Below are positions 33,167-40,114 of a stretch of DNA of 45,068 bases, in pieces. Location of the stretch: contig NZ_JAOPXV010000131.1 in assembly GCF_025964975.1 (NCBI RefSeq), forward strand, positions 1 through 45,068. The letters are read 5' to 3'. A program made the position numbers and the translations under genes. Position 1 is the first letter of the stretch; each line of letters begins with the position of its first letter. This DNA comes from Nocardioides sp. (GTDB lineage Bacteria; Actinomycetota; Actinomycetes; Propionibacteriales; Nocardioidaceae). The notes beneath the pieces were generated by a model, which saw only the letters and a program-made list of their open reading frames with translations, had not been told where the DNA came from and did no database searches.

Positions 33167-34737
33167 GCCCGGCCGCCGGCTACTTAGCCACTGCCTCGTT
33201 GAGGCAGTGGCGGGTCACCACCGCCGTCCGGGTCTTCAGCCTGGCGCTGGCGACCGGGTCCGTACTGGCAGCCGGATCGTTTAGCCAAGCAGCTCCCCTG
33301 CTCGCTGCCATCGCCCTGATCGCAAGTGCCACCAGCGCTCTGGAATGGGGCACGCCCACGGTCAGCACTCGGTGGCTGCCGGTCGGTGAGTCCCTGCTCG
33401 TCGCACTGCTCGTGATGTCCACGCCCGAGCAGCCGGGGGTGCTTGCCTACCTCGCGGTCCCGCCCGCGGTGGCCGGCGTCCGCTTCGGCCTGGTGACGGC
33501 GACCAACGCGATCTTCGTCGCAGCGGCAGCCAGCGTGGTGACCGCAGTGGTCTCTGGTGACCCTGGGGGCGCCGAGCGGCTCGCTCGCGCTGCGCTGTGG
33601 CTGCTAGCAGGGTACGGCGTCGGTCTGCTGGCCACCTGGCAGCTGCGCTCGGTGCGCGACATCGAGGCGCGGCAGGCGCCGTACGCCGCCGCCAACCAGC
33701 TGATGTCGCAGCTGCACCAGCTGGCCCGGCACGGCCGAGTGGGCCTCGACAGCGCGCAGGTGGCGTCGGACCTGGGCGTCGAGCTGCGCTCAGCCACTGG
33801 TGCCGAGCAGTCCGCGGTCTTCATCGACGCCAACGGTGGCGCGGTCGACCTGCTCGCCGCTCATGGCGACACACCCCAGCTGCTGGCCCTGTGCGACCAG
33901 ATCGCCGACGGCAAGCCGGCGCGCCCCGGGGTGACTCTGCTCCCCCTTCGCAGCGCCGAGAAGGTGCGTGGCCACGTGCTGCTCGTCCGGACCAAGGAGT
34001 GGACCGACGAGGAACTGGAGCGGGCGCAGGAGATCGCTGACGAGTTCGTCCTGCGTCTGGATACCGCAGTCCTGTTCGACGACGTACGCCTCATGGCCAC
34101 CGCCGAGGAGCGCAACCGGATCGCGCGCGAGATGCACGACGGTGTGGCTCAGGAGGTCGTCGCGCTGGGCTACGTCGTGGACGAGATCGAGACCGTCTCT
34201 CAGGAGCCGGAGATCCGTGAGCTGGCGGCCACGCTGCGCAGCGAGATCAGCCGCGTGGTCACCGAGCTGCGCTTCTCCATCTTCGACCTCCGCCACCAAG
34301 TGGCCGACCACCGGCTGGCCGGAGCCTTGACCGAGTACGTGCGCGAGATCAGCCACGGCACGGGCCTGCGGGTCCACCTGGTCCTCGACGAGTCGGGCCC
34401 GGCGCTGCCGAGCCGCATCGAGACCGAGCTTCTCCGCATCGCGCAAGAAGCCCTCGGCAACGTGCGCAAGCACGCCCGAGCAGCCAACGTCTGGATCACC
34501 CTGGTCTCGCACGGCGCGGATGTCACCTTGAGGATCGAGGACGACGGCGTCGGCAACGCGGTTCCTCGTGAGCGTCACTGGGGACTGCAGACCATGACCG
34601 AGCGAGCCGAGCGCATCGGCGCCCGTCTCACCATCGCGCCACGCACAGACGGGGGCACAGTCGTCCTGCTGCGCTCGACGGACGTGGCCACCGCCGAAAG
34701 GATCACCCCCCGTGACCACCACCGTTCTCCTCGTTGA
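33163..34737 (+). CDS. Pilus-linked sensor histidine kinase, NarL-partner type
   Basis: 524 residues from ATG 33163. Four to six membrane segments (~22-160), a GAF-like sensory region (~175-300: LHQLARHGRVGLDSAQVASD, SAVFIDANGGAVDLL), HisKA_3 with His325 in ERNRIAREMHDGVAQEVVAL, and an HATPase_c domain (EALGNVRKHARAANVW, RIEDDGVGNAV, GLQTMTERAERIGARL). Joined to tadC by ATGA and overlapping the regulator by 26 bp, so it belongs to the pilus operon and probably controls it. A perfect 11-bp hairpin is encoded by codons 9-17, right behind the tadC stop, and may lower the amount of kinase relative to assembly proteins. Confidence 0.9.
   Translation: MSPAAGYLATASLRQWRVTTAVRVFSLALATGSVLAAGSFSQAAPLLAAIALIASATSALEWGTPTVSTRWLPVGESLLVALLVMSTPEQPGVLAYLAVPPAVAGVRFGLVTATNAIFVAAAASVVTAVVSGDPGGAERLARAALWLLAGYGVGLLATWQLRSVRDIEARQAPYAAANQLMSQLHQLARHGRVGLDSAQVASDLGVELRSATGAEQSAVFIDANGGAVDLLAAHGDTPQLLALCDQIADGKPARPGVTLLPLRSAEKVRGHVLLVRTKEWTDEELERAQEIADEFVLRLDTAVLFDDVRLMATAEERNRIAREMHDGVAQEVVALGYVVDEIETVSQEPEIRELAATLRSEISRVVTELRFSIFDLRHQVADHRLAGALTEYVREISHGTGLRVHLVLDESGPALPSRIETELLRIAQEALGNVRKHARAANVWITLVSHGADVTLRIEDDGVGNAVPRERHWGLQTMTERAERIGARLTIAPRTDGGTVVLLRSTDVATAERITPRDHHRSPR
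33187..33211 (+). promoter_or_regulatory. Perfect 11-bp hairpin in the first codons of the pilus kinase gene
   Basis: GCCACTGCCTC, loop GTT, GAGGCAGTGGC: an uninterrupted inverted repeat 21 bp after the tadC stop. No T run follows. In RNA it would form a very stable stem inside the kinase reading frame, suited to slow ribosomes or RNA polymerase, or to protect upstream pilus mRNA from 3' decay. Confidence 0.6.
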
Positions 34738-35359
34738 CGACCATGAGCTGATCCGGCAAGGGTTGGCCCGCGCCTTCGAGCGCGACGACCAGATGACCGT
34801 CGTCGGACAGGTCGGAGGTGTGGCCGAGGCACTGGCCGCTTACGCCAGCCTCCAGCCCGACGTCGTGGTCACCGATCTCCAGCTGATGGACGGGCACGGG
34901 CTGGACGTCGTCCGGGCCATCCGGGGCGAGAGCGAGAGCGTGGGTCTGGTGGTGCTGACGATGCACGCCGGTGACGACCAGATCTTCGCCGCCATGGAAG
35001 CGGGCGCATCGGGGTTCGTGGGCAAGGACAGCAAGGCTGCCGAGGTGGTCAGCGCTGCCAAGCACGCTTCCGTCGCGCCCAGGACCTTCCTGTGCGCCGG
35101 GTTGGCCGCCGCGATGATGCGGCGCGCCAGCACCCCCTCCACTCCCTCGCTGTCGGCCCGGGAGATCGAGGTCCTCGCCCTGCTGGCCGATGGTCTGGGC
35201 ACCGGCGAGATCGCCGGGCGGTTGTTCCTGAGCGAGTCCACTGCGAAGACCCATATCACGCACATCTACCAGAAGCTCGGCGCCGCGAACCGGGCCCAAG
35301 CGCTCGTCACCGCAATGCGGATCGGCTTGCTCTCCCATCTGGCACCCCAGCGCTTCTGA
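34712..35359 (+). CDS. Pilus-linked NarL/LuxR-family response regulator
   Basis: 215 residues from GTG 34712 with AAAGGA upstream. Receiver domain: VLLVDDHELI, phospho-acceptor Asp55 in VVVTDLQLMDGHG, LVVLTMHAG and Lys in GFVGKDS. LuxR helix-turn-helix: LSAREIEVLALLADGLGTGE, then FLSESTAKTHITHIYQKLGA. With the overlapping kinase it forms a complete two-component pair. A strong terminator follows, so its natural target may be the separate pilin promoter just downstream or the cpaB promoter (inference). Confidence 0.92.
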   Translation: MTTTVLLVDDHELIRQGLARAFERDDQMTVVGQVGGVAEALAAYASLQPDVVVTDLQLMDGHGLDVVRAIRGESESVGLVVLTMHAGDDQIFAAMEAGASGFVGKDSKAAEVVSAAKHASVAPRTFLCAGLAAAMMRRASTPSTPSLSAREIEVLALLADGLGTGEIAGRLFLSESTAKTHITHIYQKLGAANRAQALVTAMRIGLLSHLAPQRF

Positions 35360-35388
35360 CTCGTCATCGACAAGCTCTGACTTCGCTC

Positions 35389-35426
35389 GCCGAGGCCGGG
35401 ACACCCGTCGGGGTCCCGGTCTCGGT
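35389..35426 (+). terminator. Strong hairpin terminator closing the pilus assembly operon
   Basis: A stem of about 17 pairs: GCCGAGGCCGGGAC with bulged A and CCC, loop GTC, GGG and GTCCCGGTCTCGGT, allowing two G-U pairs. ATTTCT follows. It starts 30 bp after the regulator stop and separates the assembly operon from the pilin genes, so pilins are expected to have their own promoter in 35427-35600. I see no clear -35/-10 pair there, only an AT-rich patch GATTCTTCTTA at 35551-35561. Confidence 0.72.
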
Positions 35427-35615
35427 GATTTCTGGGCCGACGAATCCGTCTGGATCAGCTGGTCCAGTCCAGTGGGTGGTGCGTCGTAGTCAGATGGGAC
35501 TAGTGCGTCTTGACCGATCACCTGATCTCCCGCGAGCCGAGCCGGGGCAAGATTCTTCTTACCCGGGTGCCCCCCGGCCCCGACAACACTGACCTCAAAC
35601 TCCCAGGAGAATCAC

Positions 35616-35792
35616 ATGCTTGAGAAGTTCATCACCTTCATGATCGTCGGCCGCAACAAGGATGAAGAAGGCGCCACCGCCGTCGAGTACGGCCTGCTGG
35701 TCGCCCTCATCGCCGCCGTCATCATCACCGTCGTCGTCCTCCTCGGCAACCAGATCAACACGGCGTTCAGCTCCATCACCACCCAGCTCTGA
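35616..35792 (+). CDS. flp: Flp-type pilin, probable major subunit
   Basis: 58 residues from ATG 35616 with AGGAGA six bases upstream. A short charged leader ends in NKDEEG; prepilin cleavage is expected between Gly19 and Ala20, giving a mature start ATAVEYGLL with the Flp signature Glu-Tyr (Glu at +5). The hydrophobic helix VALIAAVIITVVVLLG forms the pilus core, and the tail NQINTAFSSITTQL is typical of Flp pilins. A hairpin terminator directly behind it suggests high, separate expression. The gene is below the size cut of ordinary ORF lists. Confidence 0.93.
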   Translation: MLEKFITFMIVGRNKDEEGATAVEYGLLVALIAAVIITVVVLLGNQINTAFSSITTQL

Positions 35793-35805
35793 TTTAGTCC
35801 AGTGT

Positions 35806-35838
35806 GGCCGGGCCGTCTCTCCTCGAGGCGCCCCGGCC
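35806..35838 (+). terminator. Hairpin terminator between the two pilin genes
   Basis: GGCCGGG-C-CGTCTC, loop TCCTC, GAGGCG-C-CCCGGCC, followed by TTCTGCATT. The 13 pairs (one G-U) with one C opposite C in the middle form a strong hairpin. Incomplete termination here would make the second pilin much rarer than the first. Confidence 0.7.
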
Positions 35839-35872
35839 TTCTGCATTCCGCCCTCACCGCCAGGAGACAAGC

Positions 35873-36019
35873 ATGAATTCACAGCCTGAGCACCGAGGAG
35901 AGAGTGGTGCGACTGCGGTCGAATACGCGGTGCTCATAGCGATGGTCGCCGCGGTCATCTTCGTGGTGATCGCGGTGCTGGGGACGAAGGTCATCCCTCT
36001 CTACGAGCTCACGTTCTGA
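35873..36019 (+). CDS. Second Flp-type pilin, probable minor subunit
   Basis: 48 residues from ATG 35873 with AGGAGA upstream. Leader MNSQPEHRGESG, cleavage between Gly12 and Ala13, mature start ATAVEYAVLI with Glu at +5, hydrophobic helix MVAAVIFVVIAVLG and a short tail TKVIPLYELTF unlike the Thr/Ser tail of the first pilin. The conserved segment at the cleavage site is the same as in the neighbour, so both are substrates of the same prepilin peptidase, whose gene is not in the window. Likely a minor or tip pilin (inference). Confidence 0.88.
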   Translation: MNSQPEHRGESGATAVEYAVLIAMVAAVIFVVIAVLGTKVIPLYELTF

Positions 36020-36039
36020 CGCCCTGAGGCTCAACACCA

Positions 36040-36067
36040 GACCCGGACCGTGTCTGCGGCCCGGGTC
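36040..36067. terminator. Hairpin between convergent pilin and M48 genes
   Basis: GACCCGG, A, CCG, loop TGTCTG, CGG, C, CCGGGTC, then GCGGCTATTTCT on the plus strand. Suits a terminator for the pilin transcript and, on the other strand, for the hydrolase operon ending at 36072. Confidence 0.6.
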
Positions 36068-36071
36068 GCGG

Positions 36072-37310
36072 CTATTTCTGGCCAGACAGGGATCGAGCGA
36101 TAGCCACCCGCTCGAGCGTCGTGGGATGACTCCCCCACCACCAGTGAAGCCAGGCCGGCGGTGTCGGGTCTGCCAGTGATCGCAGCGCCAACGTCCGCTG
36201 CATCTCGACGAAAGCTGCGCTCTCACCCGTCGCGGTCAAGGCGTCGACATCCGCCCGGGTCTCGATCTGCCGGCTGGTGCCGTTCTGCAGCGGACTCGCG
36301 ACCAGCGTCGCCCACAGGGCCAGCGCAAGCACGAGCGGCACGACTCCCGGGTCGGCCATGGACGGCCCGCGTCCCCTGCGGGTCAGCACGAGTCCCAGGA
36401 GACCGACTCCGGCTGCGCACCCCAGGGCCGCCAGCGACGTGCCGATCACCACGTCGTCGTGCGCAGCGTGCGCGAGCTCGTGCGCGACCACGGACAAGGC
36501 CTCGTCCTGCGACAACGACTCGACCAGCGTGTCGTAGACGACCACGCGACGGGTGGCTCCGAACCCCGACACGTAGGCGTTCAGGCTGGTGGTACGCCGC
36601 GACGCGTCGGCCACCAGGACGTTGTCGACGTGCACCTCCTCCTGGTCCGCCAGCGTCAGGATCGCCGAGCGCAGCTCGCCCTGCTCCAGGGGGACGAAGT
36701 CGTTGTTCAGCGGCTCGACGACGACCGGGTAGACGAACGACGTCAGCACCACCAGTGCGCCCACCACGAAAGCGGCCATCGCCGGCCAGGCGCGAGCCCA
36801 CCGTCGCGCCACTCCGATGAGGGCGAGCAGCACCAGGGAGGTGCCCATAGCCGCGATCGCCTCACCGACGACGAGGTCTCGGGCATAGTCGGCCCACGGC
36901 TGGTTGCTCAGTCCGCCCGCGAGGCGGTGTCGCTGCAGCATCACGCTGCACGGCAGCGTCGCGAGGCGCCCGGCCAGACCGATCAGGGCCACCCCCAGCA
37001 CGACCTGGACCCACCACGGCCCGGGCAGTCGGGCCATCACGCGCGCCCCCCAGCGGCTGAAGCCAAGGGCGGACGCCACCGCCAGGCTGATGGCGAGCGA
37101 GGACAGGCTCCACAGTCGTGCCCACGAGGCGTAGTCCTCGCCTCGTCGGACTTCAAGCGGCGTGAACACCGACTCGGGCGCAACCGCCGGCGGGGCTCCG
37201 CCTGCCACGGGTTGCCACGGCACCCAGACGAGGGCAACGATCGCGAACCCGACCGTGGCGATGGCGGTGACCACGAGCGCTACTCGACGCACTGCCTGCT
37301 TGTCGGTCAC
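36072..37310 (-). CDS. M48-family (Ste24/CAAX-like) membrane metallopeptidase
   Basis: 412 residues from GTG 37310. About six or seven membrane helices; the zinc site is HELAH at 277-281 in LSVVAHELAHAAHDD, with a third ligand Glu350 in SRQIETRADVDAL. LNAYVSGFGATRRVVVYDTL just before the site is the conserved substrate edge strand of the family. Ste24-like proteases cut membrane or secreted proteins; the substrate here is unknown. It is the last of three overlapping hydrolase genes (GTGA with the preceding one) and converges on the pilin pair. Confidence 0.9.
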   Translation of the reverse strand: MTDKQAVRRVALVVTAIATVGFAIVALVWVPWQPVAGGAPPAVAPESVFTPLEVRRGEDYASWARLWSLSSLAISLAVASALGFSRWGARVMARLPGPWWVQVVLGVALIGLAGRLATLPCSVMLQRHRLAGGLSNQPWADYARDLVVGEAIAAMGTSLVLLALIGVARRWARAWPAMAAFVVGALVVLTSFVYPVVVEPLNNDFVPLEQGELRSAILTLADQEEVHVDNVLVADASRRTTSLNAYVSGFGATRRVVVYDTLVESLSQDEALSVVAHELAHAAHDDVVIGTSLAALGCAAGVGLLGLVLTRRGRGPSMADPGVVPLVLALALWATLVASPLQNGTSRQIETRADVDALTATGESAAFVEMQRTLALRSLADPTPPAWLHWWWGSHPTTLERVAIARSLSGQK

Positions 37311-38581
37311 GAGGCCAGCTTCCTGAGCCGTTCCTGCCACGCCACGAGCACCTCCGCGGGTGTCAGGCCGACGCCGGCGAGGGCGGCGCGGGTGCTCTCG
37401 CCCTCGGAGGCCAGCTCGTAGACCCGTACGAGACCCTGCTCGCCCACCTGGGCGGCCACCTCGACGCAGACCAGCCATGCCAGCTCGTAGGCGGCCGCGA
37501 GGTCGTCGGCAGACACGTCGAACTCCGCGGTCCCGGGCAGCTGGTCGGGCACGCCGCTTCGGCGTACGCTCGCGCGCGCACGCGCCGCGGTGACATCGAG
37601 CCTCAGGTCGATGTCTCGCAGTGCGACGTAGTCGGCGAATCCCTCGAGCAGCCACGGGTCGATCTCGGCGTTGGCGGCGTCGGTCGCCACGTGCACGAGC
37701 TCGTGGCTGATCACGACCTGGGCGCCTGCGCCGCGGAGACGGCCGGTCACGTCCGGGTTGACGAACACTCGTACGGGGGCGTCGCCGCGACCGGAGCCGT
37801 CGGCCTGCGCCGTGACAGCCGCGATGGCGGAGTAGGTGCCCTCGGCCACGTCGAGGCTCGCGTCGAGGCCGGCAGCGCTCGCCGGCACCTCCATCACCAC
37901 GGACGGACGCCACCGCGGCAGCACGCGGCGGACGACGGGGATGGCCCGACGCACGCGCTGGAGATAGCTCTGCGCCCTGCTCGCAGCATCGTCGCCGGCT
38001 GCCATGACCAGCGCTGTGTCGGTACGCCGCACGGCGAGCCGCTGGCCCCACCAGAGCGGACTGATGCGGTCGCTGCCGCCGAGCCCGGTGATCACCACAC
38101 GTTCGCGGTCTCCGGCGAAGTCGACAAGCACCTCGGCCCTGGCGGGCTCCCGGTCGAAGCCGGCAACGGCCCAGGTCAGGGCGACCGCGGCGGTCCACGA
38201 GCCCTCGGGTGACACGGCGCCCACCTCGTCGACGTAACGGGCCGAGAGCTCGGTCAGGTCGAGCGCGCGGACGTTGGTGGCGGCTGCCGCCAGCTCCTCA
38301 CGGGCGGCCCCGTCGCCTTCGGCGGCCAGGTCGGCCGCACCGGCGGGATCGCCGGCCTCGAGGGCGGCGAGCAGGTCCTGGACCGCGCCAGCGGCAGAAC
38401 CGGACCGCGCGGAGGGTGGGCCCTGCTGTGACAGATCAGCTTGATACGGCTCGCCACGTCCCGACAACACCAGGCCGGCCAGGGCGACCAGGCCCATCGA
38501 CAACGAAAGACCGGCCACCCACCTTCGTGGGTGCCCGGTCTTCGAGGTCAGGCCATCAGCCAGGGCGGACCGCGCCGACAT
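37307..38581 (-). CDS. Membrane-anchored HExxH/E (gluzincin-type) peptidase-like protein
   Basis: 424 residues from ATG 38581, which overlaps the nlpC gene by 26 bp; later starts at GTG 38518 or ATG 38497 are possible. An N-terminal signal anchor (WVAGLSLSMGLVALAGLVL) is followed by an outside region and a metallopeptidase module with HELVH at 293-297 and Glu313 in DPWLLEGFADYVAL, the gluzincin spacing seen in peptidase-MA-like proteins. Likely a cell-surface protease or an inactive relative; substrate unknown. Sits between a peptidoglycan hydrolase and an M48 protease in the same transcript. Confidence 0.82.
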   Translation of the reverse strand: MSARSALADGLTSKTGHPRRWVAGLSLSMGLVALAGLVLSGRGEPYQADLSQQGPPSARSGSAAGAVQDLLAALEAGDPAGAADLAAEGDGAAREELAAAATNVRALDLTELSARYVDEVGAVSPEGSWTAAVALTWAVAGFDREPARAEVLVDFAGDRERVVITGLGGSDRISPLWWGQRLAVRRTDTALVMAAGDDAASRAQSYLQRVRRAIPVVRRVLPRWRPSVVMEVPASAAGLDASLDVAEGTYSAIAAVTAQADGSGRGDAPVRVFVNPDVTGRLRGAGAQVVISHELVHVATDAANAEIDPWLLEGFADYVALRDIDLRLDVTAARARASVRRSGVPDQLPGTAEFDVSADDLAAAYELAWLVCVEVAAQVGEQGLVRVYELASEGESTRAALAGVGLTPAEVLVAWQERLRKLAS

Positions 38582-39554
38582 AGGGCATGGAGTAGAGGCC
38601 GGCCACGGCGACGCCGGTGCCCGGGTTGGCGGCGTGCACGATCAAGCCGTTGCCGATGTAGAGACCGACGTGGCTGATCGGGGAGTAGTAGAAGACCAGG
38701 TCGCCGGGCTGCAGGTCGCTGGCGGAGACGTGCGCACCGGAGCCGTACTGCGCGCTCGATGAGTGGGGAAGACCGACACCGGCCGCACCCCAGGCACGCA
38801 TGGTCAGGCCCGAGCAGTCGAAGGCGCTGTCGCCGGTGGCGCCGTAGACGTAGGCGTCGCCGACCTGAGCCATCGCGTAGGCCACGGCAGCTGCGGCGCG
38901 ACCGGACGCAGGAACGGCGGTCGTGGGGATGCGGCCGGTGCTGCGCGAGCTGGAGGTCGCGAGCAGGCGCTCGCGCTCCTCGGCCTCCAGGTCGGCCAAC
39001 AGGTCCTTGGCGTCGGCGAGCTTGGAGTCGATGGTCGACTTCTCGTCCTCGAGCTGTTCAGTGGTCTCGGCGATCTCCGCGGCGCGCTCGGCAGTCGCCG
39101 CACGGCGCAGGTCCAGGGCCTGTAGCTCGGTGGAGTAGTTGTCGAACATGCTGTCCTGCAGGTCGTTGAACCCCGACATGGTCGAGAGCTGACCCAGGAA
39201 GGCGCTGGGGTCGTCCGAGACGACGACCTGGCCGACGGTGGAGATGGCCTCACCCTGGTAGCCGCGCAGGATGGAGTCCGCGACCTCGTTGCGGACCGCC
39301 TCGAGCTTCTTGCTCTGGCGGTCCTCATCGGCACGCAGGGCCGCGAGGTCCTTGCGTAGTTCGTCGAGGTCGAGCTTGGCGTCGTTGTAGCGCTCCGAGG
39401 CCTGTTCGGCCTCGTGGTAGAGGCGATCCACCTTGGCCTCGACGTCCTTGATGTCCGGTTCGGCCTGGGCGGGTGAGAGGGGGGCGAGGCCGATGGCAAG
39501 CAGGGCGGTGATTCCCAGCAGCGCGCTGCCGAGTCGCATCCGGTCGTGATTCAC
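38556..39554 (-). CDS. Secreted NlpC/P60 peptidoglycan endopeptidase with coiled coil
   Basis: 332 residues from GTG 39554. Signal peptide 1-31 (ITALLAIGLAPLSPAQA), two coiled-coil stretches (~35-95 and ~143-200: KVDRLYHEAEQASERYNDAK), a Thr/Ser linker and the NlpC/P60 domain with Cys247 in AFDCSGLTMRAWG, His295 in ISHVGLYIG and His307 in LIVHAANP. It should cut the stem peptide of peptidoglycan, as RipA-type enzymes do, with the coiled coil acting as regulator or partner site. The gene is preceded by a 230-nt leader that carries a c-di-AMP riboswitch and an AAGGAG ribosome site. From memory it corresponds to Rv2190c. Confidence 0.93.
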   Translation of the reverse strand: MNHDRMRLGSALLGITALLAIGLAPLSPAQAEPDIKDVEAKVDRLYHEAEQASERYNDAKLDLDELRKDLAALRADEDRQSKKLEAVRNEVADSILRGYQGEAISTVGQVVVSDDPSAFLGQLSTMSGFNDLQDSMFDNYSTELQALDLRRAATAERAAEIAETTEQLEDEKSTIDSKLADAKDLLADLEAEERERLLATSSSRSTGRIPTTAVPASGRAAAAVAYAMAQVGDAYVYGATGDSAFDCSGLTMRAWGAAGVGLPHSSSAQYGSGAHVSASDLQPGDLVFYYSPISHVGLYIGNGLIVHAANPGTGVAVAGLYSMPYVGAVRPG

Positions 39555-39574
39555 GAGCGGGGGGTTCTCCTTGT

Positions 39575-39715
39575 GTGTCGTACGTCTACCAGGTGAGCTG
39601 ACGGGTTCGGGCACGACATGCCCTACGCGCCCTCCGCCATGCACGAGCGCATGTCCTCGGAAGCGATTCACCCCAGACGGGACGTGGTTCCCCGGCTCCG
39701 ACCCACTGACGGGGT
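39575..39715 (-). ncRNA. c-di-AMP riboswitch (ydaO/yuaA leader)
   Basis: In the nlpC leader the conserved blocks of this riboswitch occur in order on the minus strand: CGGAGCCGGGGAACCA (39700-39685), GGGGTGAATCGC (39674-39663), GTAGGGC (39626-39620), CCGAACCCGTCAGCTCACC (39610-39592) and GGTAGACG (39590-39583). The AAGGAG ribosome site follows at once (39572-39567). In other actinobacteria this RNA controls wall hydrolases and resuscitation factors and usually turns them off when c-di-AMP is high. Ends are approximate; the P1 pairing was not worked out in full. Confidence 0.87.
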
Positions 39716-39787
39716 CAGGGGGGTCGGACTCGACGCGGCGTCCGCGCGGACCCCAGTGGCCCACTTCCACGAACGCCTGAGCTCATC

Positions 39788-39817
39788 ACCCTAGTCGCCT
39801 GCGGGGGGCCCTGCCAA
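39788..39817 (-). promoter_or_regulatory. Promoter of the riboswitch-nlpC transcript
   Basis: TTGGCA (39817-39812), 18 bp, TAGGGT (39793-39788): the best -35/-10 pair in the window. Start of transcription near 39781 would give a leader of about 227 nt that contains the whole riboswitch. The remainder of the 39555-39866 gap holds nothing else I can name. Confidence 0.6.
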
Positions 39818-39866
39818 TCTTCGCCGAACTTTCTCCCGATGTCGGCACCAGCCGCCTGCTCTTCGC

Positions 39867-40073
39867 TCAGGCAGACTCCACCTCGGGCGCCACCACCGGC
39901 TGGACCAGGCGCAACGGTGGCACCAGTCCTCCGGCCGCGAGCGCCTCCAGGGCGCGCCGTTCGTCGTCGTCGAAGGTCAGCTCCGGCGGGGGACCCAGCA
40001 GCACGGTGACCATGCAGTCGTGGCAGGCCAGACCGCGGACCAAGCAGGTGTCGCAATCGATTCGTGTCGTCAT
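39867..40073 (-). CDS. Small four-cysteine protein
   Basis: 68 residues from ATG 40073. DCDTCLVRGLACHDC places Cys7, Cys10, Cys17 and Cys20 as two CxxC pairs suited to bind one zinc ion or an iron-sulfur cluster. The rest (VTVLLGPPPELTFDDDERRA, then LEALAAGGLVPPLRLVQPVV) has no known motif. The gene lies upstream of the riboswitch promoter on the same strand. Small cysteine proteins of this kind are often found before nlpC genes in actinomycetes; function unknown to me. Confidence 0.72.
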   Translation of the reverse strand: MTTRIDCDTCLVRGLACHDCMVTVLLGPPPELTFDDDERRALEALAAGGLVPPLRLVQPVVAPEVESA

Positions 40074-40114
40074 GGGTGCACCGTGACAGTCGGCACCGAC
40101 ACTGGGCCGGATCG

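Noticed and set aside
35427..35600. Confident pilin promoter
   Set aside because: TTGACC at 35510-35515 has no matching -10 at 16-19 bp; only an AT-rich patch farther on, so no promoter is called.
36072..37310. M48 protease as the missing prepilin peptidase of the Tad locus
   Set aside because: Prepilin peptidases are aspartic proteases with a GxGD motif; this is a zinc HELAH enzyme on the opposite strand in the riboswitch operon.
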